Positions 16,220 to 23,128 of a stretch of 29,160 bases of DNA are shown here, piece after piece. This DNA comes from a virus. Location: IMG/VR virus record IMGVR_UViG_3300044629_000591, positions 1 through 29,160 of that record; one strand, written 5' to 3'. The position numbers and the translations under genes were made by a program. The notes beneath the pieces are model-generated. The model had not been told where the DNA came from. It did no database searches and saw only the letters and a list, made by a program, of their open reading frames with translations. Numbering within the stretch: position 1 is the stretch's first letter; each line of letters begins with the position of its first letter.

Positions 16220-16240
16220 TTGTTTTCTAAGGAGGAAACT

Positions 16241-16804
16241 ATGATTAAATTTATCGAAAGAAACAAAGAGATCATTAGCACACTCAGTATCGTAGCACTT
16301 GTCAGTGTTTTTTCTAATGCTGCAAACGCTACCCCAGATCTTGATACTAAAAACAATCTTAGCCTGGAACAGGCTCAGACATCGGACACAACCTCGAAAG
16401 AGGTTTTTTTGGTTTCTAAGGAAAAAATGTTGGAGAGTTTTGCAAACAAGACATCTCTTACAGACTTAGAACTAAAGAAGATGCTATCCCTAGTTGGGTT
16501 TAAAGGCCAAAACCTTGTTGAGGCTTGGGCGGTAGCAAAGAAAGAGTCAAATGGTCGCCCATTTGCCTTTAATGGAAACGAAAGCACTGGAGACTCATCA
16601 TATGGAATATTCCAGATTAACATGATCGACTCCCTTGGTCCTGACCGTAGAGACAAGTTTGAGTTATCTTCAAATGCTGAACTTTTTAATCCAGTACTAA
16701 ATGCACAGATTGCACACCATATGAGTAATGGTGGAGAAAACTGGACTGCCTGGAAAGGTATGACTCCAAGAACTAAATCCTGGATGGCTAAATTTCCTAA
16801 GTAA
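16241..16804 (+). CDS. Secreted lysozyme/transglycosylase-like peptidoglycan hydrolase
   Basis: This 187-residue protein has a positively charged start, a hydrophobic segment at about 11-29 and Ala-Asn-Ala at 28-30, a clear Sec signal peptide. A linker follows. The C-terminal lysozyme-like fold has AKKESNGRPFAFN at 99-111, with Glu102 the likely catalytic acid, SYGIFQINM at 120-128 and a late ENWTAWKGMTPR. This signature is common in actinobacteriophage and Rpf/SLT-type lysozymes. Its likely role is cell-wall cleavage outside the membrane during lysis. The start at 16241 is chosen for AAGGAGGAAACT; the upstream ATG at 16184 lies before the transcription start. It is the only plus-strand gene within the structural block. 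Confidence 0.9.
   Translation: MIKFIERNKEIISTLSIVALVSVFSNAANATPDLDTKNNLSLEQAQTSDTTSKEVFLVSKEKMLESFANKTSLTDLELKKMLSLVGFKGQNLVEAWAVAKKESNGRPFAFNGNESTGDSSYGIFQINMIDSLGPDRRDKFELSSNAELFNPVLNAQIAHHMSNGGENWTAWKGMTPRTKSWMAKFPK
16390..16410 (+). terminator. Intrinsic-terminator-like hairpin inside the lysozyme gene
   Basis: AACCTC, a GAAA tetraloop and GAGGTT form a perfect six-base stem followed by five more T. It covers codons about 50-57, between signal peptide and catalytic domain. It may act as an attenuator when translation lags; coding chance is possible. Confidence 0.45.
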
Positions 16805-16818
16805 AAAAATTAAAGACT

Positions 16819-16852
16819 AAAAGCACCTATTGTTAATTCTGTAGGTGCTTTT
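16819..16852. terminator. Bidirectional terminator between convergent genes
   Basis: AAAAGCACCTA at 16819-16829 pairs with TAGGTGCTTTT at 16842-16852, an 11-base stem with a 12-base loop, and U tracts on both sides. It serves the plus-strand lysozyme gene and the minus-strand oxygenase gene, whose stop codon it touches. Confidence 0.9.
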
Positions 16853-17439
16853 TAGTTTCTCAAAATTAAATTAATTGCTACTCGTGGTGCCTTTAAGGTC
16901 TCAACCTCATGTGCAAGATTTTTTGGCACAAAAATAAAGTCACCCTCTACAACATGATGCTCGTTTTCTAAATCTTCTCCTGTGCGCCAAATCATCTCAC
17001 CCTTAACAACCCACTGGAATTGATCAACGTAGTCTCTGTGCTTGCTTCCAACTACTCCTCTGTTTTTCATCAAAGATACTAAACAAAAATTTCCAGTATA
17101 TATTTCTTCTGAGTACTGAGAAAGCCCCCACTGAGTCACTTGACCAAGTTCTGGGATTATTGACATATAAAGATCTTGTGGGTCATAAAGTTGAAATGCC
17201 ATTCTTGACCAAAATCTACACTTTAATCTCATGTCAGAAGACTCACCTTCAACAAAATCACTCAAAAGATATGACCTATCTGGAAAGGATGCTAAGTCTT
17301 CGTCAACATAATTAGAAACTACTGACATTATTGTATCTAATGACGGCAGAGTTGTAAAGACATCTTTAAAAACATGTATTCTGTTCTCATCTATTGCTTG
17401 TTGAACTATGTTCATATCTATTAATGGCAAATTTGACAT
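16852..17439 (-). CDS. Cupin/JmjC-like Fe(II) oxygenase
   Basis: The C-terminal half of this 195-residue protein is a cupin-type beta barrel: SKHRDYVDQFQWVVKGEMIW at 132-151 supplies His134 and Asp136, a GDFIFVP turn follows, and AHEVE supplies His177. That is the Fe(II) facial triad of cupin and JmjC-like 2-oxoglutarate oxygenases, different from the P4H proteins elsewhere in the window. Members of this wider class hydroxylate protein side chains, but the substrate here is unknown. It is the last gene of a unit with the glycosyltransferase (8-base gap) and the eighth P4H-like enzyme, ending at the shared terminator. Confidence 0.7.
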   Translation of the reverse strand: MSNLPLIDMNIVQQAIDENRIHVFKDVFTTLPSLDTIMSVVSNYVDEDLASFPDRSYLLSDFVEGESSDMRLKCRFWSRMAFQLYDPQDLYMSIIPELGQVTQWGLSQYSEEIYTGNFCLVSLMKNRGVVGSKHRDYVDQFQWVVKGEMIWRTGEDLENEHHVVEGDFIFVPKNLAHEVETLKAPRVAINLILRN

Positions 17440-17447
17440 TTTATATT

Positions 17448-18479
17448 TTAACTTTCTTTTTCATTTATTTTATCAATATTTTGCTGAATTAAGTTTAGCG
17501 TTTCTTCTTCAGACAAATCAACAACATTTATATAAGAGTGATTTACTCCAGAATAGTCGGCAAACTCTTTATAGTGATATCTGTGGTTTGGTATTGCTGA
17601 AATTTCAAACATATTTGTTTCTTTGTTTCCCCAAAAAGAATGAAATATCCAAGTTCCAGAAGTTCCTGCAATATTTTTTGCAGAACTAAAAATTTTTATC
17701 TGTTCTATTAAACTGTAATCTTCTGGATATATAATTTTCCATCCATTATCTTTAAATTTATTTTGTATGATGTCCTCTTTTTCACAGTATCTCCATTTAG
17801 CAAAAAAGAAGTCTCCTTTGTCTTTCTCGGATAGAACTTCTTTGTTTGAATAAAATTCAATCTGGCTTTTACGAAAGTTGTTAAATCTTTCTCTTGAAAC
17901 AAAAATGTTTCCTTCTTTTTTGTCATTATAAAATTCTTTAAAATTTTCTTTTAAAATATCTATTGCCAAATAGTTATACTTGAAATGTTCGCTTTCTCCA
18001 CAGGGAAGTTCTCCATTTCCTCCTCCTGCAAAACAAGTGCAAAATGGAAAATACTGCAGTGATCTTGTTGCCCCATTACTTGAATAAAACTCCTGTGGGA
18101 ATGTAAGATTCATGTCAAAAAACATTATTACCTTTTCAAAAGAATAGTTTCCAATTGAAATATCAAACACTTCTGAATTTTCATACCCAAGAAAATACAT
18201 TTGATCTATTGTTACTTTATTTTGATTGAAGTGTCCACTTTGGGCTTCATAAAAAAATGGCTTTATGTTTTTATATTTTAATTGTAAAATTTTAAATTGT
18301 CCATATATGTCCATCATTGAGTGACCAAATGCAGAGTGTGTTTGAAATAAATAAGTTTCTCCAGGTATTTGGATTACTGGACCATCATTATTTTTTATAG
18401 AAAAGTTACTGATAGACACACTATCAAAAACATAGTCAAAAAAATTTTCTTGTGTAATACCATCACATGACAGGATCAT
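17448..18479 (-). CDS. GT61 (DUF563)-like glycosyltransferase
   Basis: The 343-residue protein matches the layout of family GT61/DUF563: an FVSRERFNNFRK segment at about 193-204, an acidic segment, then IIYPEDYSLIEQIKIFSSA at 249-267 and NIAGTSGTW with a following His at 269-280. These are the nucleotide-sugar-binding and acceptor-side motifs of the family. An early HSAFGHSMMDIYG segment is also typical. It would transfer a sugar, cytoplasmically, to a protein or polysaccharide acceptor that is not known. The start is the ATG at 18479, which overlaps the upstream stop by ATGA; TTG at 18488 is less likely. Confidence 0.75.
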   Translation of the reverse strand: MILSCDGITQENFFDYVFDSVSISNFSIKNNDGPVIQIPGETYLFQTHSAFGHSMMDIYGQFKILQLKYKNIKPFFYEAQSGHFNQNKVTIDQMYFLGYENSEVFDISIGNYSFEKVIMFFDMNLTFPQEFYSSNGATRSLQYFPFCTCFAGGGNGELPCGESEHFKYNYLAIDILKENFKEFYNDKKEGNIFVSRERFNNFRKSQIEFYSNKEVLSEKDKGDFFFAKWRYCEKEDIIQNKFKDNGWKIIYPEDYSLIEQIKIFSSAKNIAGTSGTWIFHSFWGNKETNMFEISAIPNHRYHYKEFADYSGVNHSYINVVDLSEEETLNLIQQNIDKINEKES

Positions 18480-19072
18480 GTTAACCAACTAACTACTGCA
18501 TACCGTGTTCCCTCTGTTACTGGAGAAACTGAATGATTATAAACGTAGTTTGAAGGGAAAAATATCATCTCATTTGCCTTTGGTTTATACATTAAGTTAA
18601 ACCTTGGAAAACATATTTCTCCACCTTCGTAGTTTTCGTTAAAATAATAAACATATGATATTTTTCTAGGAAAATCACGATGATCATCTATATGGTTTAC
18701 GAATTGCTGTCCTACGCTATATTTTAAAACACTGTAATCTTCATGAAACTCTGTTGTTGCTTGATGCTCTGCTTTATAATCCTCTTCTATTGGCTTAAAA
18801 TTAGATAAAAATATATTAGAAAGGCTCCCAGAAACGGCATCTTGTACTGATTGAAAATCAGTTAAAATATGATCTCTATATGGCACTGGAAAAGTCAAAG
18901 TGTCCCTATACTTTTTGTCTACCTCTATGCCGTTTTCACCTTTTATTGATGATTCAATCCAAGACAAAATCGGTCCAGAAAGACTTTCTTCAATATCATT
19001 AACTAATAAATCATGATTTGGTATAACGTCCGAATAAACAAAAATGCCTGGCGCTAAAAGTCGTTTTTCCAT
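18476..19072 (-). CDS. Prolyl-4-hydroxylase-like 2-oxoglutarate/Fe(II) dioxygenase (8)
   Basis: This 198-residue protein carries His127-Ile-Asp129, YYFNENYEGGEICFP at 142-156, His180 and Arg190, a complete catalytic set. It is closest in core pattern (FPSNYVYxH, KISYVYYF) to the 8548-9261 and 7085-7768 products, although it lies 9 kb away. The ATG at 19072 overlaps the upstream TAA as TAATG; the GTG two codons before is possible but less likely. Coupling to the glycosyltransferase gene by ATGA suggests that hydroxylation and glycosylation are made in fixed ratio (inference). Confidence 0.9.
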   Translation of the reverse strand: MEKRLLAPGIFVYSDVIPNHDLLVNDIEESLSGPILSWIESSIKGENGIEVDKKYRDTLTFPVPYRDHILTDFQSVQDAVSGSLSNIFLSNFKPIEEDYKAEHQATTEFHEDYSVLKYSVGQQFVNHIDDHRDFPRKISYVYYFNENYEGGEICFPRFNLMYKPKANEMIFFPSNYVYNHSVSPVTEGTRYAVVSWLT

Positions 19073-19308
19073 TACCACTTACCTAAAGGACATGTTGCTT
19101 TTTGTAATTTTGTTTTTGCTGCCATAAAACATCCACACTTCTTGCATTGTTTTGTTAAATTCATAAGTTCTGGACATGACTGACATATTGAATATCTTTC
19201 AGTAGATAATGCTTCGTCTGCCCATTCAATATTTGGATTTACAAGATCCCATGGTCTTGTTTCTCCAAGACTTTCTTTATATCTTTCCCAAAGGGATTTT
19301 TGTTCCAT
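19072..19308 (-). CDS. Small four-cysteine zinc-ribbon-like phage protein
   Basis: This 78-residue protein has an N-terminal helix with Trp and Tyr residues, followed by SICQSCPELMNLTKQCKKCG, then CFMAAKTK and a C-terminal CPLGKW. CxxC-x8-CxxCxC is a probable structural zinc site. The pattern CP-G-KW at the end is one I have seen in small phage proteins near structural or modification genes. Its function is not known; it could be an adaptor for the oxygenase or glycosyltransferase with which it is coupled. No ribosome site is evident. Confidence 0.75.
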   Translation of the reverse strand: MEQKSLWERYKESLGETRPWDLVNPNIEWADEALSTERYSICQSCPELMNLTKQCKKCGCFMAAKTKLQKATCPLGKW

Positions 19309-19314
19309 TCTAGA

Positions 19315-19521
19315 CTAGTTCTCTACGAATTCGGTTCCGTTCCAACTCCAGTTGATATTTACATCAAGGTTGGATGGCACTTCTACAAAAATTGGATTAG
19401 ATGAAAGGCCAGCAACAAGTCTTTCTCCGCTATGGCCATCTGATCCTTGAAACTCTGTGTTTATTGACACTACAGTAAATATATCATTTCCTACAATACC
19501 AGCAAATTTTTTAATTGTCAT
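19315..19521 (-). CDS. Small phage structural-type protein
   Basis: The 68-residue protein has an alternating strand pattern (KKFAGIVGNDIFTVVSI, ERLVAGLSSNPIFVEV, INWSWNGTEFVEN) as seen in small fibre-accessory proteins of T4-like and other phages. I cannot name a function. The ribosome site is AAAGGAG and TGATATACT lies 25 bases before the ATG, so it begins the transcript that continues into the zinc-ribbon, oxygenase, glycosyltransferase and cupin genes. Confidence 0.7.
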   Translation of the reverse strand: MTIKKFAGIVGNDIFTVVSINTEFQGSDGHSGERLVAGLSSNPIFVEVPSNLDVNINWSWNGTEFVEN

Positions 19522-19545
19522 TTTTTCTCCTTTTCTTTTATTTAA

Positions 19546-19554
19546 AGTATATCA
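19546..19554 (-). promoter_or_regulatory. Extended -10 promoter of the 19521-16852 gene unit
   Basis: Minus-strand TGATATACT lies in the short space after the 817-residue gene. About 24 bases with a ribosome site follow before the ATG at 19521. Confidence 0.6.
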
Positions 19555-19564
19555 TATCAATATT

Positions 19565-22018
19565 TTAATTAAAGCAAGCACCCTGCCAGTAAGTGCCTCC
19601 ATAGTTTACACAGTTCTGACAGTCTGCACAGGCCCCACCAGCATAATCCTCACACCCTGGTGTTGGGCAGCCTGTTGCAGGAGTTACGGCTGGAGTTACT
19701 GCAGGTGTTACTGCAGGTGTTACAGCAGGAGTAACTGCTGGAGTTACTGCTGGAGTCACGGCTGGAGTTACTGCAGGAGTCACGGCTGGAGTTACTGCAG
19801 GAGTAACAGCAGGAGTCACGGCTGGAGTTACTGCAGGTGTAACAGCAGGTGTAACAGCAGGTGTAACAGCAGGTGTAACAGCAGGTGTTACAGCAGGTGT
19901 TACTGGACATGCTGGAACTGTAGGATATGCTGGGTAGGATCCAGTTGCACAAACTGTTGCATAATCATTACACAAAGATCCAGAAGCATCATAATTTACT
20001 GTTCCACGGTCTGTACTTCCATCCGCATATCTTGTTGAGCAGTACCAAGTTGTTGCTGGTGTTACTGCTGGTGTTACTGCTGGAGTTACTGCGGGAGTAA
20101 CTGCTGGTGTTACAGCAGGAGTAACTGCAGGAGTAACTGCAGGAGTAACTGATGGACATGAATAAGGACTACTTACTGCGAATGTACATTCTGTTGAACT
20201 AGGTCCACCAGTAAAGGATTGATCTGATGCAAACGGACCAGATGTTGAACATCCCCCACCTTGAACCAAAGTCTTACACCACCATTGTCCTACGGCTGGT
20301 GTAACGGCTGGTGTAACGGCTGGTGTAACGGCTGGTGTAACGGCTGGTGTAACGGCTGGTGTAACTGCTGGTGTAACTGCAGGTGTAACTGGCAAAGTAC
20401 AACTTTGTGGTGTTGTAAATACATCACCAGACAAATTGTTTCCTGCTTCGTTTGAAGCACAAGCGGCTTGTAGCCCTGTTACTGCGGCATTTGAATCTGA
20501 ATATGAACCTTGAACTCCAATACCATTAGTACAGCATGCATAATAAGTTGTTGTAGTTGCTGGTGTTACAGCAGGAGTAACTGCTGGTGTTACTGCTACT
20601 GGGCAATTTGTTGGCAATGCAGGCATTGAAATAGTTGAGCAAGAGAAGTTTGTTCCGCCTCCTCCAGGGAATCCAGCAACAACAGCAGCATATGCAGCAC
20701 AAGCATTATTTATGTCTGTTGCTACGCTATTGTTTGCATCAACAACAAATTCGTCTGAAGTTGCTACTCCTTGATAACAATATGTCATGTATGCAGTTCC
20801 TGTTGTTACTGGTGCTGGTGTAACGGCTGGTGTAACTGCAGGTGTAACGGCTGGTGTAACGGCTATAGGGCAGTTTGGATCTGCTGGAGCAGAGTTTGCT
20901 TGACATACAAAGTTAGTTAAGTTTGGATAAGCCTGAAGTGCCAAAGCCTCTATTTCTGCACAAGATGCTCCAGTGTTATTTCCTATTACGCTACCATTTG
21001 AACAGAATTTTGCATAATAAATTGTAGCAGGTGTTACTGCAGGTGTTACTGCAGGTGTTACTGCAGGTGTTACTGCAGGTGTTACTGCAGGTGTTACTGC
21101 AGGTGTTACTGCAGGTGTTACTGCAGGTGTTACTGCAGGTGTTACTGCTGGAGTAACTGCTGGAGTAACTGCAGGTGTAACTGCAGGTGTTACTGCTGGA
21201 GTTACTGCTGGAGTTACTGCTGGAGTTACTGCAACTCCTTCATAAATGTCTCCATATACAATCCAAGAGTTTGTGTCAATTTTTAAAAGTGTTGCTTTGC
21301 CATATTGAGCATCAATCCACATTTGATTATTTTTGCTATTAATAGTAACACCGTTTGCTGGACTGAAAATTGTTCTTCCATAATTAAACTGAATCAAGTT
21401 ATAACTATATCCAACTGGAATAGCAACAGATGTATTGTTTGGAACAGTCACAGTCATTGTGATTGGTGGATTTGGGTCTCCAGGAATTGGAGAACCTTGT
21501 ATTTGAGATGCAAGCAATATCGTTTTTGAAATATCGTCAAGACTTAAAGAAAAACTATCTGTTTTTGTTGTAACTAGAGAAGAGTTTGAAATTCTTGGCT
21601 CAACATCAAACCTTAAGTCAACAAGGTTCCAGTCAAGACCTGTTCCAGCAAGACTTGGATATCCTCCTGTAGCACCACTAATTGCATCGCCTATTGCGCT
21701 ATCAACATATTCTTCTGTTGCCAATAAAGATGTGTCGTCTATACCGTGAACACCTGTAGTATCTGCAGAATGTGCTGCTATTGCTGCATTTCTATTTATT
21801 ACCTCTGCTGCATCTGCATCTACAAGGTTTTGAAGGTGTTTTGCAATTGATGGGTTTGGAAGAAGAGTAGGGTTTGTATTTGCACCATCATATGTATAAG
21901 ATCCGTAATGATAAAGTCTTAGTGCTGCCTGAATATCTGCTGCATCTGATAAACCTGGGATTTTGGTGTTGAAGAGCCCGTTACCACTAACGGTATTATC
22001 AATATTCTCTTCTGCCAC
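19565..22018 (-). CDS. Mosaic fibre protein of Val-Thr-Pro-Ala repeats and five four-cysteine modules
   Basis: This 817-residue protein begins like a tail fibre: SADTTGVHGIDDTSLLATEE near 93-112, then a beta domain ending WIVYGDIYEG near 250-260 that is shared with the 602-residue fibre. From about 263 on, six blocks of VTPA repeats (about 263-331, 386-404, 474-488, 543-576, 623-656, 705-782) separate five modules. Each module starts with an aromatic-rich strand, has four cysteines, and ends with a Cys-Pro or Cys-Thr-Leu-Pro turn. The last 35 residues have six cysteines. The start is GTG at 22018, with AAGGG upstream. Pairs of disulfides outside the cell are likely (inference). Homology of the modules is inferred by eye. 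Confidence 0.85.
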   Translation of the reverse strand: MAEENIDNTVSGNGLFNTKIPGLSDAADIQAALRLYHYGSYTYDGANTNPTLLPNPSIAKHLQNLVDADAAEVINRNAAIAAHSADTTGVHGIDDTSLLATEEYVDSAIGDAISGATGGYPSLAGTGLDWNLVDLRFDVEPRISNSSLVTTKTDSFSLSLDDISKTILLASQIQGSPIPGDPNPPITMTVTVPNNTSVAIPVGYSYNLIQFNYGRTIFSPANGVTINSKNNQMWIDAQYGKATLLKIDTNSWIVYGDIYEGVAVTPAVTPAVTPAVTPAVTPAVTPAVTPAVTPAVTPAVTPAVTPAVTPAVTPAVTPAVTPAVTPAVTPATIYYAKFCSNGSVIGNNTGASCAEIEALALQAYPNLTNFVCQANSAPADPNCPIAVTPAVTPAVTPAVTPAPVTTGTAYMTYCYQGVATSDEFVVDANNSVATDINNACAAYAAVVAGFPGGGGTNFSCSTISMPALPTNCPVAVTPAVTPAVTPATTTTYYACCTNGIGVQGSYSDSNAAVTGLQAACASNEAGNNLSGDVFTTPQSCTLPVTPAVTPAVTPAVTPAVTPAVTPAVTPAVTPAVGQWWCKTLVQGGGCSTSGPFASDQSFTGGPSSTECTFAVSSPYSCPSVTPAVTPAVTPAVTPAVTPAVTPAVTPAVTPATTWYCSTRYADGSTDRGTVNYDASGSLCNDYATVCATGSYPAYPTVPACPVTPAVTPAVTPAVTPAVTPAVTPAVTPAVTPAVTPAVTPAVTPAVTPAVTPAVTPAVTPAVTPAVTPAVTPAVTPATGCPTPGCEDYAGGACADCQNCVNYGGTYWQGACFN
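19673..19904. repeat. 12-base tandem repeat, block 1 (C-terminal VTPA block)
   Basis: About nineteen 12-base units of the form GGAGTTACTGCT or GGTGTAACAGCA, each coding for Val-Thr-Pro-Ala on the minus strand. The third codon positions vary, so copies have drifted. Confidence 0.9.
20053..20150. repeat. 12-base tandem repeat, block 2 (VTPA)
   Basis: About eight units of the same 12-base type, between cysteine modules four and five. Confidence 0.9.
20291..20390. repeat. 12-base tandem repeat, block 3 (VTPA)
   Basis: About eight units. Most are the identical GGTGTAACGGCT, which suggests recent local expansion. Confidence 0.9.
20556..20597. repeat. 12-base tandem repeat, block 4 (VTPA)
   Basis: Three to four units between cysteine modules two and three. 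Confidence 0.85.
20807..20862. repeat. 12-base tandem repeat, block 5 (VTPA)
   Basis: Four to five units between cysteine modules one and two. Confidence 0.85.
21025..21232. repeat. 12-base tandem repeat, block 6 (N-terminal VTPA block)
   Basis: About seventeen units. The first ten or so are the identical GGTGTTACTGCA, the most homogeneous stretch, pointing to recent expansion. Confidence 0.9.
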
Positions 22019-22036
22019 TACAAATCACCCTTTTTC

Positions 22037-22045
22037 ATTATACCA
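22037..22045 (-). promoter_or_regulatory. Extended -10 promoter overlapping the Val-stop end of the upstream gene
   Basis: Minus-strand TGGTATAAT contains the TAA stop of the 22038-22631 gene and lies 18 bases before the GTG at 22018. The predicted leader is only about 11 bases. Confidence 0.6.
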
Positions 22046-22631
22046 CCGTAATAAACAGGTGGACGGTTTTGGGACCCTCCATAGGGGCCCACTCTCCGTC
22101 AACATATTCTACACCCTTTATTTCAAGTGGTAGTGCTAAAAAGCCTTGAGTAGTCACTAAATCCTTTATAACAAGAGTTGTTGCTAGTGGCCCAGCGGTA
22201 TCTGGTCCAGCAATTGAGTAGTTAACCTTAAAGTTTGCAGATGTAACTTCGTTTTCTGATAAATCATATATTTCTGTTACATTGATTGGTGGTATAACAA
22301 GTTTTCCACCTGAAGCAGTAATCTGCTTTATGGATGAGTAAGAGTTTGCCTTTAAGTTTATAAGTGGTGTCCACTGAAGACCTAATCCAGTAGAAACTAG
22401 TTGAAACACTGTCTTAAAATAAGGAGATGCTGGCTGATAATCTATTGCAAGATCTAAGGCTTGAACATCCTGAACAATTGTTGATGCAACATTAGAGTCT
22501 CTTGGATCTCCAAGAACGCCAACAATAATGCTTCCACGATCACCTTGTGGCCCTATGTCCAAATCAAGACTTATATTTTCTGGACCACCAAAAACTGTTA
22601 AGTCATCATTAGATAACAATATATCTGCCAT
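22038..22631 (-). CDS. Phage virion protein, short collagen-like motif, unknown
   Basis: This 197-residue protein has a short GPQGDRGS collagen-like motif at about 28-35, followed by a PRDSNVASTIVQDVQALDLAI segment and a beta-rich C-terminal region with YVDGEWAPMEGPKTVHLFI. It looks like a tail or fibre-linker protein. The start is ATG in the sequence GGAGCATAATG, overlapping the upstream stop, with CAGGAG as ribosome site. The C-terminal Val-Val-stop is coded within the promoter of the next gene. Confidence 0.7.
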   Translation of the reverse strand: MADILLSNDDLTVFGGPENISLDLDIGPQGDRGSIIVGVLGDPRDSNVASTIVQDVQALDLAIDYQPASPYFKTVFQLVSTGLGLQWTPLINLKANSYSSIKQITASGGKLVIPPINVTEIYDLSENEVTSANFKVNYSIAGPDTAGPLATTLVIKDLVTTQGFLALPLEIKGVEYVDGEWAPMEGPKTVHLFITVV

Positions 22632-23113
22632 TATGCTCCTGGCTGTGTTGCAGACGTAGCGCCTGTAACCTGATCTGTAATTGTTATTTTTCCTGTCAAT
22701 AGGGTTTGAATAATTTCATACTGCCCACTGCCTGGTAATCCTGCTGGCTTTCTTACTTCAACGTCATAAACATACTCAGTTCCAGCAACTAACTGATTTC
22801 CCTCTGCTGGTCTAATAGCGCACTGGACAAATGTATTATCATCTGAAACTCTAGCAAAACACTTAATAGGAACTACTGGTGTTGTTACACCATTTATTGT
22901 CTGAGTTGCACCACGAACTGTGGCAATTGTAAATTGAGCACTATCGTATGGTGCTGTTGTGTCGGTTACATCATCTGGGTTGTTTGCAAAATTTGTAGGC
23001 ACATAGAATGCGCTTAAATCAAAAACCGTTCCATCATTCTTTTTCGGGTAGATACGAAACTCAAAGGTATCACCCTTATAATAGTTAAAGTCGTAAATTG
23101 CTGGAAATGCCAT
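22631..23113 (-). CDS. BppU/baseplate-type beta-domain protein (paralogue 2)
   Basis: The opening YYKGDTFEFRIYPKKNDG at 11-28 and the closing TGKITITDQVTGAT at about 140-153 match the KGDT-to-DVT plan of the 15157-15573 and 26083-26463 products. FDLSAF at 36-41 is typical of this fold. The domain commonly joins receptor-binding proteins to a baseplate (established for BppU-like proteins); the role here is inferred. It has no ribosome site; TGGTATAAT ends six bases before the ATG. Confidence 0.7.
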   Translation of the reverse strand: MAFPAIYDFNYYKGDTFEFRIYPKKNDGTVFDLSAFYVPTNFANNPDDVTDTTAPYDSAQFTIATVRGATQTINGVTTPVVPIKCFARVSDDNTFVQCAIRPAEGNQLVAGTEYVYDVEVRKPAGLPGSGQYEIIQTLLTGKITITDQVTGATSATQPGA

Positions 23114-23119
23114 GTTTTT

Positions 23120-23128
23120 ATTATACCA
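23120..23128 (-). promoter_or_regulatory. Extended -10 promoter overlapping the upstream stop; leaderless start
   Basis: Minus-strand GTGGTATAAT contains the terminal Val-Val-TAA of the 23121-23843 gene and ends six bases before the ATG at 23113. Confidence 0.7.

Noticed and set aside
16184-16240. Earlier ATG at 16184 for the lysozyme
   Set aside because: It lies inside the promoter, before the transcription start, has no ribosome site and would spoil the signal peptide.
18480-18488. TTG start at 18488 for the glycosyltransferase
   Set aside because: ATG 18479 gives the ATGA overlap used by neighbouring genes.
19457-20038. Plus-strand Cys-Arg-Ser repeat frame opposite the VTPA block
   Set aside because: It is complementary to the VTPA repeat; the cysteines come only from the reverse reading.
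19673-21232. CRISPR-like array
   Set aside because: The units are 12-base tandem copies without spacers and keep a protein frame.
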